A stretch of DNA of 64,000 nucleotides, from NCBI GenBank assembly GCA_011391865.1, contig JAABPV010000022.1, forward strand, positions 1 through 64,000, written 5' to 3'. This stretch comes from Desulfobulbaceae bacterium (GTDB taxonomy: Bacteria > Desulfobacterota > Desulfobulbia > Desulfobulbales > Desulfobulbaceae). A program made the translations under genes and the position numbers. Below, in pieces: positions 40,552-49,799 of the stretch. The stretch's first letter is position 1; each line of letters begins with the position of its first letter. The notes below the pieces were generated by a model, which saw only the letters and a list, made by a program, of their open reading frames with translations, had not been told where the DNA came from and searched no databases.

Positions 40552-42017
40552 GGCTTGCGTTTTGCCGGACGGCTGGCCGCGCCGCCCTTAGCAGGAGGAA
40601 TGATCAGTTTCTGGCCGATCCGCATCTCGGCTTTTCTGTCCATCTGGTTGGCCCGCCGCAGCTCGTCCAGCGTCAGCCCGAATTTGCGAGCCACGGACAG
40701 GGCTGAATCACCCTTGCGCACCACATAGACCTGAGGCTTTGCGCTGTCGGCAGTGGCTTTTTTTGTCGGCGGCGGTTTTGGCCTGGGCGACGGCGGGACA
40801 TAATCAGCAATCTGGCTGGCGCGGAGCAGGCTCTGCGGCATGGAGCGGATGCGCTCGCGGACAAAATGGGTCGCGGGCAGGTGGATGACTGTCTCAATCG
40901 GGATGTGTTTTTTGCCCTCCAGCACCGGCTTCATCAAGGCGGGGTTGAGGCGGCGGAATTCCTCTTCAGAAACGCCGAAATACTGGCGCAGCTCGGCGGC
41001 GGCGGCGTAGCCTTTCAGCCGCAGGGAGGCGCTGATCAGAGGCCTCTCTTTGATCAGAGCAGGATCAGCCTCCAGCTTGCGGGCGACCCGTAAAGCGGCG
41101 ATGAATTCCGGGTAGAAATTGCGCGAGGCGAAGCCGAAGGTCTGACTGGAATGATTGGCGAAAATAACCGGATAGCTGCCCCACTGCGCCTTGGCCCGCA
41201 GCATCCCGCCGCGCCCGTGGTTGTAGGCAGTGAGTGCCAGCGGCCAAGCCCCCAGCTGACGGTGGTTCTCCTTCAGGAAACGGGCGGCGGCCTCGCTGGC
41301 GACGTAAAGGTCATAGCGCTCGTCCACCAGCTCGTTGACGATCATGAACTCCTTGCCGGTGTAGCGGGTGAACTGCCAGAGGCCCACCGCTCCGGCTTTG
41401 GAATGCGCCTTAGGATTGAACGAGGATTCGACGTGGGGCAGGTAAGCCAGCTCCAAAGGCAAATCCAGCGTCCGCAGGATACGTTTGATCGTCGGCATGT
41501 AGGCCCCGGAACGGATCACGCCGTCGCGGAAGCGATTTTTCAAGCCGGTCTGCACCCGCATGTTCTCCGCCGCCGCTAAGAAGGCGGCGGGGCTTTTCTG
41601 CTGAAACAGGCTGTGAATCCGCAGCTCCTCAGCGGTCTGCGGTCTGCCGCCTTCAGCAAATTTGTTCAGCATGGCCTTGACATGCAGCCGCGCCACTTCA
41701 GTCAATTTTTCGTTGATTTTGCCCGCGCCGAAGGTATCTTTCGGCATAAGGCGGATCACGCCGTAGATCAGACGGAGGTCGCGCCGGTCGTGCAGCACGC
41801 CTTGGTTTTCGCTGTAAACGCCATAGATTTTTTCCCAAAATTCGACATTGGGAAGGATGAGCGGATAGACTGGAAAATGCAGGGACTCAGAGGCGGAGAG
41901 CTGCGGGGCGGGCAGTCGGGTGATGTTCTGCGGCAGCTGAAATTCAGCGGCGGCTGGCGCGGCGGCGAGAAAAAGGCAGGCGAGAAAAAAAAATCTGACA
42001 GCTGACGGCATGAGCAT
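40548..42017 (-). CDS. MltD-like lytic transglycosylase with LysM domain
   Basis: 489 residues. Signal peptide (MLMPSAVRFFFLACLFLAAA) and, near residue 200, the transglycosylase domain: YLPHVESSFNPKAHSKAGAV (catalytic Glu) and VGLWQFTRYTGKEF, with LALTAYNHGRGGMLRAK. The C-terminus has a LysM module (VYVVRKGDSALSVARKFGLT, MRIGQKLIIPPAKGG). It cuts peptidoglycan in the periplasm during remodelling. The ATG at 42017 or 42011 is the likely start; the open frame upstream is not signal-like. It begins an operon with moaE-like, yihY and adh. Confidence 0.9.
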   Translation of the reverse strand: MLMPSAVRFFFLACLFLAAAPAAAEFQLPQNITRLPAPQLSASESLHFPVYPLILPNVEFWEKIYGVYSENQGVLHDRRDLRLIYGVIRLMPKDTFGAGKINEKLTEVARLHVKAMLNKFAEGGRPQTAEELRIHSLFQQKSPAAFLAAAENMRVQTGLKNRFRDGVIRSGAYMPTIKRILRTLDLPLELAYLPHVESSFNPKAHSKAGAVGLWQFTRYTGKEFMIVNELVDERYDLYVASEAAARFLKENHRQLGAWPLALTAYNHGRGGMLRAKAQWGSYPVIFANHSSQTFGFASRNFYPEFIAALRVARKLEADPALIKERPLISASLRLKGYAAAAELRQYFGVSEEEFRRLNPALMKPVLEGKKHIPIETVIHLPATHFVRERIRSMPQSLLRASQIADYVPPSPRPKPPPTKKATADSAKPQVYVVRKGDSALSVARKFGLTLDELRRANQMDRKAEMRIGQKLIIPPAKGGAASRPAKRKP

Positions 42018-42169
42018 CGTGCGTTTAAGTGAGAAGCCTTCCTGCTCCGGCGACCGCAGACGGGAAAGCCGTGTCCTGAACAGAATCAGATTGTAGCACA
42101 CTTTTTTAAAAAAGCGGCAAAAAGGGAGAAACCGCTGCTCTCTTTTCGGAAAAAATTAAAAAAATCAGC

Positions 42170-42652
42170 ATGTACACTCCGATCATCGGCACCCTTGGCT
42201 ATGTTCTTTCCCCGGATGCCCAGCAGGTGCTGCTGCTGCACCGCAACGCCCGCCCGGACGATCAGCATCTCGGCAAATACAATGGGTTGGGCGGAAAAAT
42301 GCGGCCTGACGAGGACGTGCGCAGCTGTATGACGCGGGAAATTGAGGAGGAAGCGGGCATCGTCTGTCGGGAGATGAGCCTGCGCGGCACAGTGAGCTGG
42401 CCCGGCTTCGGTCCCGGCGGCGAAAACTGGCTCGGCTTCATTTTTCTGATCACCGCCTTTGACGGCATTCCCCAGACAGGCTGCCCGGAAGGCGCGCTGG
42501 CCTGGCATCAGCTGGAAGACATCAGCCGCCTGCCGATGTGGGAGGGTGACCGCTTCTTCCTGCCCTTGGTCTTTGACGGCGACCCGCGCCCCTTCCACGG
42601 AGTCATGCCCTACAGCCAGGGCAGGCCGGTGAGCTGGCGGCATTTTCGATAG
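42170..42652 (+). CDS. Nudix hydrolase (MutT-like)
   Basis: 160 residues with a complete Nudix box, GGKMRPDEDVRSCMTREI then EEEAG. It opens with MYTPIIGTLGYVLSPDAQQV and ends with FFLPLVFDGDPRPFHGVMPY. The pattern is like 8-oxo-dGTP diphosphatases (MTH1-like). The exact substrate is unknown. It is transcribed away from the transglycosylase gene. Confidence 0.92.
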   Translation: MYTPIIGTLGYVLSPDAQQVLLLHRNARPDDQHLGKYNGLGGKMRPDEDVRSCMTREIEEEAGIVCREMSLRGTVSWPGFGPGGENWLGFIFLITAFDGIPQTGCPEGALAWHQLEDISRLPMWEGDRFFLPLVFDGDPRPFHGVMPYSQGRPVSWRHFR

Positions 42653-42760
42653 CCGCTGAAATTTTTCAATTGCCCCGGAGCGGCAAAACTGGTATGTACA
42701 GCTTGATTTGCGATGCAATCTGTCGAGAACGCCAGAACGCGCGGGAGGAGCGCATTCAAT

Positions 42761-43012
42761 ATGAAGAATAACGACGAACTCGTCCGGCTGGAGCAGCTGG
42801 TCGAAATGTTGGTCAGCCGCTGCAAGGAGCAGAAGGAAAAAATTCTGGCCTTGGAGAAAAAGCTCCGCGACCGCGACGAGGAGTGTGAGCTGGTCAAGCT
42901 GGAAAGTGCCGAGCTGCAGAAGCAGCGGATGGAAATTGGCTCCCGTGTGGCCGGGCTGCTGGAACGGATCGAGGGCTGGGAGGCGGAGCTGACGGACAAA
43001 AAAGGCAAGTGA
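42761..43012 (+). CDS. ZapB-like small coiled-coil protein
   Basis: 83 residues, nearly all coiled coil (LVRLEQLVEMLVSRCKEQ, LEKKLRDRDEECELVKLE). It resembles ZapB/DUF904 division proteins. GGAGGAG precedes the ATG at 42761 by about 10 nt. In relatives a zapA gene commonly follows, but none is seen here before rny. ZapB role is likely but unproven. Confidence 0.7.
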   Translation: MKNNDELVRLEQLVEMLVSRCKEQKEKILALEKKLRDRDEECELVKLESAELQKQRMEIGSRVAGLLERIEGWEAELTDKKGK

Positions 43013-43019
43013 GGTGCGC

Positions 43020-43162
43020 CGCCTTTTTCGTCGGGTAGGACATGCCCGCTGCGCCAGACAAAAAACGTGTGCGGCAGATATCAAGCCAAAAAATAGACGC
43101 GAAGCGGAACCGCTTGATTTCAGGACGGACTGACAAGGTTGCCGCCGCGTTAACGGGGTGAG
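43020..43162 (+). ncRNA. possible 6S-like or other structured RNA
   Basis: No protein frame of note. Inverted segments GCGGCA/TGCCGC (about 43073 and 43139), ATCAAGC/GCTTGAT (43080s and 43110s) and AAGCGG/CCGCTT suggest an extended rod, ending at a terminator (43163-43198). In related genomes I recall 6S RNA between zapA and rny, which is this position. I cannot fold it or match it by search, so identity is tentative. Confidence 0.35.
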
Positions 43163-43198
43163 CGGAAAAAATAGGTTTTGCTTTTTCCGGTTTTTTAT
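43163..43198 (+). terminator. Rho-independent terminator before rny
   Basis: CGGAAAAA (43163-43170) pairs with TTTTTCCG (43182-43189) and TTTTTT-A-TTT follows. It closes a plus-strand transcript of the ZapB-like gene and/or ncRNA. Confidence 0.7.
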
Positions 43199-43544
43199 TT
43201 TATAGACAGGGGACAGCGGCACACAAGTTTCCCTGCGCTGTTTGTGATCAACAGAGTATTGAGCCAACTCTCTTTAAAAGGGCTGCTCCTTTTCTGCCGG
43301 ATTATGGAAAACTTTACTGATTTCCAGACGACCGCATGGCGCGCCCACCTATTTCGATAGGTTTAATTATTCTGTTGACACGGCAGTGCGGGGTTTTTTG
43401 CAGCCTGATCATGGCTGCCGCGCCGTCCGCATTCCTGCCTCACTGATCTCCCCCCGCAGTTTTCTCCGCCGCAGTTAGCTGTTTTATCTCACATTTCGCA
43501 GCACGAAACTGCTGCATGCATCTATAAACTAGGTTATTCATGTC
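43199..43544. other. rny upstream region, about 345 bp
   Basis: No convincing gene. A 60-residue frame at 43178-43360 lacks a plausible start signal. TTGACA at 43374-43379 could be a -35 element of a promoter for rny, but I see no good -10. CCTATTTCGATAGG (43350-43363) is a small palindrome. Confidence 0.4.
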
Positions 43545-45104
43545 ATGAGCGGCATCACATTGATTTTGCTTGCAATTGCCCTGTCCGCAGGCGCGGCCGC
43601 AGGCTTTTTTCTCCGTAAAAAACTGATTGAGGGCAATCAGGCGGATATAGAAAATCAGCGGCGGCTGATTGTTGAGAACGCCATTCACGAGGCCGAGCAG
43701 CTCCGCAAAGAGAAGCTCCTTCAGGTGAAGGAAGAGATTTATCAGGCCAAGCAGGAGGCCGAGCAGGAGATAAAAAGCTCCCGGAAGGAGATCGAAAACG
43801 AGCAGCGGCGGCTGGAGCGGAAGCTCGACAAGGTGCATGAGGAGCTGAACGACCTCAAAAACAAAGAGGCCGATCTGACCGCCCGTGAGAAACGGCTGGC
43901 CGCCAAAGAGCAGAGCGTGGCGGCGCGTGAGGACGAGGCGGAAACGCTAATCGCCGAGCAGCGGCGGCAGCTGGAGCAGCTGGCTGGACTTAGCGCGAAG
44001 GAGGCGAAAAAGCTGCTGGTCGAATCGATGGAGAGCGAAGCCCGCATGGATGCCGCCAAGCGGCTGACCAGAATCGAGAACGAGCTGAAGCTGGAGGCCG
44101 ACCGCAAGGGCAAGAACATCCTCGCGCTGGCCATCGCCCGCTATGCCGGCGAGTACGTGGCGGACAAAACCGTCTCCACCGTGCCGCTGCCCAACGACGA
44201 GATGAAAGGCCGGATTATCGGCAGAGAAGGACGCAACATCCGGGCCATTGAGGCCGCGACCGGCATTGATATCATCATTGACGACACCCCGGAGGCGGTG
44301 ATACTTTCCGGCTACAATCCCATCCGGCGCGAAATTGCCCGGCAGTCGTTGCTCCAGCTCATTTCCGACGGCAGGATTCATCCGGCCCGGATTGAGGAGG
44401 TGGTGGCCAAAGTCACCCACGATCTCGACGTGGAGATCAAGGAGGCGGGCGAGAAGGCCGCCTTTGACCTTGGCGTACACGGAATGCACGTGGAGCTGAT
44501 CAACCTAGTCGGGCGGCTGAAATACCGCTCCAGCTACGGCCAGAATATTTTGCAGCATTCGCTGGAGGTGGCCTTCCTCTGCGGCATCATGGCCGCCGAG
44601 TTGGGACTGGATGTGAAGAAAGCCAAGCGGGCTGGGCTGTTGCATGACATCGGCAAGGCGGTGGATCACGAGGTGGAAGGCTCGCACGCTATGATTGGCC
44701 GCGATTTGGCCAAAAAATACAGCGAGCGCGAGGACATCGTTTACGCCATCTCCGCCCACCATGAGGAAGTGCCGCCGCAGACTGTGCTGGACATCCTCGT
44801 GCAGGCGGCGGACGCGCTCTCCGGCGCACGCCCCGGAGCGCGCAAGGAAATGCTCCAGAGCTACGTCAAGCGGCTGGAGGACTTGGAGAAAATCGCCAAC
44901 GCCTTCCCCGGCGTGGAGAAATCCTACGCGGTGCAGGCGGGCCGCGATCTGCGGATTGTCGTCAACAGCCAGCAGGTGGGCGATGACGCGGCCACGCTGA
45001 TGAGCCGCGACATTGCCAAGGCGATTGAGGAGCAGCTGACCTATCCTGGCCAGATCCGGGTCACGGTGATCCGCGAGACAAGGGCGGTGGAATATGCGAA
45101 ATAA
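43545..45104 (+). CDS. rny: ribonuclease Y
   Basis: 519 residues: N-terminal membrane anchor ([20 protein letters not shown]), coiled coil (about 30-190), KH domain ([34 protein letters not shown]) and HD domain ([20 protein letters not shown], the metal His-Asp pair). It is an endoribonuclease that starts mRNA decay at the membrane. The first 11 bp of tyrS overlap its 3' end, so translation is coupled. Confidence 0.96.
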   Translation: MSGITLILLAIALSAGAAAGFFLRKKLIEGNQADIENQRRLIVENAIHEAEQLRKEKLLQVKEEIYQAKQEAEQEIKSSRKEIENEQRRLERKLDKVHEELNDLKNKEADLTAREKRLAAKEQSVAAREDEAETLIAEQRRQLEQLAGLSAKEAKKLLVESMESEARMDAAKRLTRIENELKLEADRKGKNILALAIARYAGEYVADKTVSTVPLPNDEMKGRIIGREGRNIRAIEAATGIDIIIDDTPEAVILSGYNPIRREIARQSLLQLISDGRIHPARIEEVVAKVTHDLDVEIKEAGEKAAFDLGVHGMHVELINLVGRLKYRSSYGQNILQHSLEVAFLCGIMAAELGLDVKKAKRAGLLHDIGKAVDHEVEGSHAMIGRDLAKKYSEREDIVYAISAHHEEVPPQTVLDILVQAADALSGARPGARKEMLQSYVKRLEDLEKIANAFPGVEKSYAVQAGRDLRIVVNSQQVGDDAATLMSRDIAKAIEEQLTYPGQIRVTVIRETRAVEYAK

Positions 45105-46311
45105 CGGCAATAAATCACTGGCGGAGCAGCTCGCCCTGATCATGCGCGGCTGCGAGGGAGTGGTGTCCCAGGAGGAACTGGAAAAGAAGCTGGCGGGCGG
45201 CAGGCTGCTGAAGATCAAGGCCGGTTTTGACCCGACCGCGCCGGATCTGCACCTCGGCCACACCGTGCTGCTCCAGAAGCTGCGCCAGTTCCAGCAGCTT
45301 GGTCATGAGGTGCATTTCCTGATCGGCGATTTCACGGCCATGATCGGCGATCCGACTGGCAAATCAGACACCCGCCCGCCGCTGACCCGTGACGATGTTG
45401 TCCGCAACGCCGAGACCTACAAGGCGCAGGTTTTCAAAATGCTCGATCCGGCCAAGACCAAGGTGGTCTTCAACTCGGCTTGGCTGGGGCAGCTTTCCTC
45501 CTACGACATGATCCGCCTCGCCTCCGAGCTGACTGTGGCCCGGATGCTGGAGCGCGACGACTTCAAAAAGCGTTTCCACGGCAACAAGCCTATTTCCATT
45601 CACGAATTCTTTTATCCCCTCTTTCAGGGCTACGATTCAGTGGCCATGCAGGCGGACGTGGAAATCGGCGGCACCGACCAGCTGTTTAATCTGCTCATGG
45701 GCCGCGAGCTGCAACGCTCCAGAGGTTTGGAGCCGCAGGTCGTCCTGACCACGCCGCTGCTTGAGGGTTTGGACGGCGTGAACAAGATGAGCAAATCGCT
45801 CGGCAACTACATCGGCATCACCGAGCCGCCGGAGCAAATTTTCGGCAAGACGCTCTCCATCAGCGACGAGCTGATGTTCCGCTGGTACGAGCTACTCAGT
45901 GACCTGCCCATAGAGGAAATCGCCACGTTGAGAAAGGGCATGGCTGAAGGCTGGCTGCATCCCAAGGCGGTCAAAGTGCGGCTGGCGAAAGAGCTGGTGG
46001 CCCGCTTCCACGATCAAGAGGCGGCGGACGCAGCGGAAAAGCATTTCGAGCAGGTCTTCAAACAGCGTGAGCTGCCGGATGAAATCCCGGAGAAAATCCT
46101 CCCGGCGCAGGCAGATGCGGTCGCGCTGCCGTGGCTGCTGAAAGAGGCAGGGCTGGTGGATTCCACCTCGGATGGCCGCCGGATGATTCAGCAGAACGCG
46201 GTGACAGTGAACGGCGAAAAGGCGGCGGATGTCAATCTTCAGCTTCTCGCCAGCGGCGAAGTGCTGCTGAAAGTGGGCAAGCGGCGTTTCTGCAAGGTGA
46301 TTTTCGCCTGA
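45094..46311 (+). CDS. tyrS: tyrosyl-tRNA synthetase
   Basis: 405 residues, class I. The HIGH-type motif is in [19 protein letters not shown], the KMSKS motif in [20 protein letters not shown], and [15 protein letters not shown] is a tyrosine/ATP contact block. The C-terminal S4 domain ([35 protein letters not shown]) binds tRNA. It attaches tyrosine to tRNA. It overlaps rny by 11 bp. No T-box or leader element is visible. Confidence 0.97.
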   Translation: MRNNGNKSLAEQLALIMRGCEGVVSQEELEKKLAGGRLLKIKAGFDPTAPDLHLGHTVLLQKLRQFQQLGHEVHFLIGDFTAMIGDPTGKSDTRPPLTRDDVVRNAETYKAQVFKMLDPAKTKVVFNSAWLGQLSSYDMIRLASELTVARMLERDDFKKRFHGNKPISIHEFFYPLFQGYDSVAMQADVEIGGTDQLFNLLMGRELQRSRGLEPQVVLTTPLLEGLDGVNKMSKSLGNYIGITEPPEQIFGKTLSISDELMFRWYELLSDLPIEEIATLRKGMAEGWLHPKAVKVRLAKELVARFHDQEAADAAEKHFEQVFKQRELPDEIPEKILPAQADAVALPWLLKEAGLVDSTSDGRRMIQQNAVTVNGEKAADVNLQLLASGEVLLKVGKRRFCKVIFA

Positions 46312-46398
46312 TTCCGCTTCTGCTGCGGGCCGGAATGCGGTATAATGCCCAGAGTCAATCTGCCGCGCTGTTCCGGTTAACTTCTTCAAGGAGCGGAA

Positions 46399-46869
46399 AT
46401 GATGGACGTTTCTCCCGTGCTGATCTGGTTCCTCATTGGCACTGCCTGCTTTGTCACTGAGCTGGCTTTACCCAGTTTTTTTCTCTTCTTTTTCGGTATC
46501 GGGGCATGGTGCGCGTCAGCGGCGGCAGCGGCTCTAAATCTGCCGCTGACCGTCCAGATCGCAGTCTTCCTTGTCTGTTCTATTTGTAGTCTGATTTTGC
46601 TCAGGGCAAAATTTCGCTCTGTTTTTGTCGGCGAGGCGAAAGAGAAAGAGGCTGCTGACCGATTGATATCGGCCACTGGGATTGTGACTGAAGCGATTAC
46701 ACCACCCTCAGAAGGCAGAATTCAGTACAAAGGTTCATTTTGGCGCGCCGTTGCCGATGAGCATGTCGAAGTAGGCGAGACAGTACGGATTGTTGAAGAT
46801 AAGAACCTTGTGATCAAGGTTCGGGCCATCAAAAAAGACAAGGAGGAAACAAAATGGGAATCGGAGTAG
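46399..46869 (+). CDS. NfeD-like membrane protein
   Basis: 156 residues: membrane helices MDVSPVLIWFLIGTACFVTE and TVQIAVFLVCSICSLILLR, then a C-terminal OB-fold (ATGIVTEAITPPSEGRIQYK, RIVEDKNLVIKVRAIKKD). NfeD proteins usually pair with an SPFH/stomatin protein; the next gene, qmcA, overlaps it by 16 bp. Together they may organise membrane protein quality control. A TATAAT lies at 46341-46346 upstream, with no clear -35. Confidence 0.93.
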   Translation: MMDVSPVLIWFLIGTACFVTELALPSFFLFFFGIGAWCASAAAAALNLPLTVQIAVFLVCSICSLILLRAKFRSVFVGEAKEKEAADRLISATGIVTEAITPPSEGRIQYKGSFWRAVADEHVEVGETVRIVEDKNLVIKVRAIKKDKEETKWESE

Positions 46870-47837
46870 CTATAGCGATAATTTTGGTTGTTTTTGTTTT
46901 GATTCTCGCGCCATTTTCTATCAAGCTTGTACCAAACAAGCATGAGTATGTCATAGAGAGACTCGGTAAGTATGTAAAAACTTTAAGTGCAGGGCCGCAT
47001 TTTCTCATTCCGATCATTGATTACGTCGCCTATAAAAGAAGTTTAAAGGAGGAACCTTTGGACATCGGCAGTCAGACTTGCATCACCGCCGATAACGTTA
47101 CCTTGGAAGTAGACGGCATCATGTATTTGCAAGTCATTGATTCGGCGCAGTCAGCCTACGGCATCGCCGATTATCATTTCGCTGCCTCCCAGCTCGCGCA
47201 GACCTCGCTTCGTTCCGCCATTGGCAAAATTACCTTGGACAGCACCTTTGAAGCTCGCGAAACCTTGAATCAGCATGTGGTTAAGGCGATTGACGATGCG
47301 GCCCAGAACTGGGGCATCAAGGTGCTGCGCTATGAGATCAAAGATATCAAGCCGCCGCGCTCAGTGCTGGAGGCGATGGAAAAGCAGATGCAGGCCGAGC
47401 GCGAGAAGCGGGCTGAAATCGCCCGTTCTGAAGGTGATCGGCAGTCGATGATCAACCGGGCTGAGGGTGAACGTTCCGAGGCCATTGCCCGTTCTGAAGG
47501 CGAAAAGATGAAGCGGATCAACGAGGCCGAGGGCCGGGCGCAGGAAATCCTCAAGGTCGCCGAAGCGACTGCCGAAGGCATCCGCAAGGTCGGCGAAGCA
47601 CTGGCTTCCACGGGCGGGAGGGAGGCGGCCAATCTTGAGGTGGCCAAGAAATATCTGGATGAATTCGGCAAGCTGGCCAAAGCGAACAACACCATGATCG
47701 TGCCCGGCAATCTCACTGACGTGGCAGGCATGGTCGCCACAGCCATGACCACGCTGCGGCAGACCAGCAAAACAGCAGCACCAATGCCTGCGGCTCGGCC
47801 TGAAGCGCACCCGGAACGCACGGTCGCCGCGCGTTGA
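46854..47837 (+). CDS. qmcA: SPFH/Band 7 stomatin-like protein
   Basis: 327 residues. N-terminal hydrophobic segment (VAIAIILVVFVLILAPFSIK), then Band 7: LVPNKHEYVIERLGKYVKTL, GSQTCITADNVTLEVDGIMY and RSAIGKITLDSTFEARETLN. The charged helical region (MEKQMQAEREKRAEIARSEG) forms oligomer-like coiled coils; the tail is low-complexity. It partners the NfeD protein upstream (16-bp overlap). These rings surround membrane proteins, such as FtsH-linked complexes. Confidence 0.93.
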   Translation: MGIGVAIAIILVVFVLILAPFSIKLVPNKHEYVIERLGKYVKTLSAGPHFLIPIIDYVAYKRSLKEEPLDIGSQTCITADNVTLEVDGIMYLQVIDSAQSAYGIADYHFAASQLAQTSLRSAIGKITLDSTFEARETLNQHVVKAIDDAAQNWGIKVLRYEIKDIKPPRSVLEAMEKQMQAEREKRAEIARSEGDRQSMINRAEGERSEAIARSEGEKMKRINEAEGRAQEILKVAEATAEGIRKVGEALASTGGREAANLEVAKKYLDEFGKLAKANNTMIVPGNLTDVAGMVATAMTTLRQTSKTAAPMPAARPEAHPERTVAAR

Positions 47838-47936
47838 TTGCCTGTTGACAGCAGACAGCGCTGAATGCTACATTGAAGGATGCGCGGCCCTGTTCGCGCT
47901 CTTTTTTCATAAGAATTTCAACCTGAGGTGCGGTTT

Positions 47937-48131
47937 ATGTTCGGATTGGGAATGCCTGAGCTGATCATCATTCTGGTTATCATCGTGATCATTTTCGGCG
48001 CAGGCAAACTGCCGGAGATCGGATCCGGCATCGGCAAAGGAATCAGGAATTTCAAAGACAGCGTCAAGAGTCCAGACGGCGATTCCAAGGTGATTGCAGA
48101 CAAAGACAAGGACAGCGGCAAAGAAAGCTGA
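47937..48131 (+). CDS. tatA: Sec-independent translocase TatA
   Basis: 64 residues. The single helix [20 protein letters not shown] is followed by [20 protein letters not shown], the TatA hinge and amphipathic helix, and a polar tail. It forms the export pore for folded proteins with twin-arginine signals. The ATG at 47937 follows GAGGTG; an in-frame ATG at 47928 is less likely. tatC is not in the window. A second tatA/B gene follows 42 bp later. Confidence 0.93.
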   Translation: MFGLGMPELIIILVIIVIIFGAGKLPEIGSGIGKGIRNFKDSVKSPDGDSKVIADKDKDSGKES

Positions 48132-48173
48132 GGCAGCGCAACAACGCAACAACCTTCCCGCAGGAGCGCAATC

Positions 48174-48440
48174 ATGTTTGGACTCGGAACCCCTGAATTG
48201 GTCGTCATTCTCGGCATCGCCTTCCTGCTCTTCGGCGGCAAGAAACTGCCGGAAATCGGCGCAGGCTTGGGCAAGGCGATCCGCTCGTTCAAAAACGGCC
48301 TGAACGAGGTGGAGGAGGCGACCGGCATGGAAGGCATCGCCAAACGGCTGCCTGTGGCGCGCGAGATTTCCGCTGTGCAGGATAAGATCGACAAAGCCAA
48401 GGACATCAGCAGAATGCTGACGAAGCAACCCAAGTTGTGA
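48174..48440 (+). CDS. TatA/TatB-family protein
   Basis: 88 residues: MFGLGTPELVVILGIAFLLF, then GGKKLPEIGAGLGKAIRSFK and a longer polar tail (GLNEVEEATGMEGIAKRLPV). It is either a second TatA or a TatB. The longer tail favours TatB slightly. It lies 42 bp after tatA with GGAG before the ATG, so the two are co-transcribed. Confidence 0.85.
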   Translation: MFGLGTPELVVILGIAFLLFGGKKLPEIGAGLGKAIRSFKNGLNEVEEATGMEGIAKRLPVAREISAVQDKIDKAKDISRMLTKQPKL

Positions 48441-48490
48441 CCTCTGCTGTTCAGGGAAAAGTTTCTTGCGTATGCCGGGCGGAAGGAGGA

Positions 48491-48517
48491 GCATAAACCT
48501 TATGCAGAAGTTTTTTT
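48491..48517 (+). terminator. terminator after the Tat genes
   Basis: GCATAA (48491-48496) and TTATGC (48500-48505) form a 6-bp stem with a 3-nt loop, followed by AGAAG and seven T residues. The stem is short, but position and T-tract suit the tat operon end. Confidence 0.55.
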
Positions 48518-48666
48518 GCTCAGCCCAGCCTGAAGCATCCGCTTTTCCCGCAGGCAAGGCTGTCTCTGCGCGTTCACAGCAGCTCTGCTGAATTATTCTG
48601 TTTTTCCGCCGCCTGCGCCGGAAGGATGCTCGTTTCAATTGCGGCGGAGCACGCTTGTTTTGCCCT

Positions 48667-48892
48667 GATTCCAATTGGAATCGTGTCAATGTCGATTGGA
48701 ATCAGGGCAAAGTCAATTGGAATTGGAGCGATTCCGATTGGAACCGGGGCAATTCCAATCGGAATCAGGGTAATTTCAATTGGAACCGGGCTGATTCCAA
48801 CAGAAATCGTGTCAATTCCAACTGGAATCAGGGCGATTCCAATTGACTTTGGCCCGGTTCCAATCGAAAACGCCCCGGTTCCAATTTGAATC
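48667..48892. repeat. second array of the GATTCCAATTGGAATC family, 21-bp period
   Basis: Eleven units start at 48667, 48688, 48709 and so on to 48877, exactly 21 bp apart. The consensus is GATTCCAATTGGAATC, with 5-bp spacers such as AGGGC, GTGTC, GGGGC and GCCCC. Perfect palindromes occur (first unit) along with degenerate ones. The array is in the 700-bp gap between tat genes and 49143; the remainder has no gene. Confidence 0.9.
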
Positions 48893-49142
48893 GGGGCGAT
48901 GCAAACGCGTTTTCCGGCGGCTGCGGCGGGTTTTCAGCCGGAACAAAGCGGTTCCGCAGCGCATGACGCAGCGTTCCGCTTGGCTGCAATTCCTGCAAGA
49001 GTTCAAAACAGAGCAGTCCTCAAAACGTAGTGACAACCCAATTTGTTACAGGTCACAACTTGGGTTGACGAAGTAAATTCTTTGGCGGCAAACGGCTGGC
49101 CGACACAGCCCCCTGCATTCGCAGTCTCTCCTTCCGTAGATT

Positions 49143-49799
49143 ATGTCGAAAATTGATATTTCATTCCGTGAAACTGTTCTGAAATCAGACCTTCCCTCTG
49201 TGATCCAAAATGCTGGAGAAATAGGTTTTGACTCTCTTCTCGATAATGGTGTGCTGAAAGATGTCCCAATTTTAAGCACAATGCTTGCCGTCGGCAAAAC
49301 ATTCGGCAACGTCAGAGATTATTTCTTTGCCAAAAAGATGATTGCGTTTTTGCGAAGCATCTCTTCTCTTTCCGAAAAAGAGCGACAAAAGCTCATTCAT
49401 CTGCTTGATGCAGACGAAAAATTCAGTAAATATGCTGGTGAGCAAATCATAGAGCTGCTTTCCCGGATAGACAGTGAGAGGAAAGCAGTTTTAGTAGCAA
49501 CTGCCCTCAAGTTGTATGCGCGGGAGGAAATTGATTTCTTGCAGTTGCAGCGAATTAATTATGCAATTGATCGATTCATGTTGTGTGATGCTGAAGAGTT
49601 TCGTTCTTTTTGCGCAGTGACACCGGAAAAATTTATAAATGAAAAAATTCGCCGTAATTCTGATGTAGAAGCGACTACAGTAAATTTTTTATCCGCTGGA
49701 TTAGGAGATATAAACACAGGACTGGGGCTTTTTGGAATGATTTTCCCAAACGAAACCGCCCGCCTGTTTCTTCGTGTCTTAGACGAAGGACTTCAGTAA
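49143..49799 (+). CDS. hypothetical protein, AT-richer
   Basis: 218 residues, no signal peptide or membrane segment. It reads MSKIDISFRETVLKSDLPSV, then VPILSTMLAVGKTFGNVRDY and IIELLSRIDSERKAVLVATA, with AIDRFMLCDAEEFRSFCAVT. This looks like a scattered helical family seen in Bacteroidetes and Desulfobacterota without assigned function. The stop is directly followed by the comM ATG (49800), so translation may be coupled. Lower GC than comM suggests recent arrival. Confidence 0.65.
   Translation: MSKIDISFRETVLKSDLPSVIQNAGEIGFDSLLDNGVLKDVPILSTMLAVGKTFGNVRDYFFAKKMIAFLRSISSLSEKERQKLIHLLDADEKFSKYAGEQIIELLSRIDSERKAVLVATALKLYAREEIDFLQLQRINYAIDRFMLCDAEEFRSFCAVTPEKFINEKIRRNSDVEATTVNFLSAGLGDINTGLGLFGMIFPNETARLFLRVLDEGLQ

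Noticed and set aside
43178-43360. 60-residue frame as a missing zapA
   Set aside because: Sequence does not resemble ZapA and begins inside the terminator.
48626-48889. 87-residue frame rich in IPIG repeats
   Set aside because: The same artefact of a 21-bp period; a second frame across the same array is also open.
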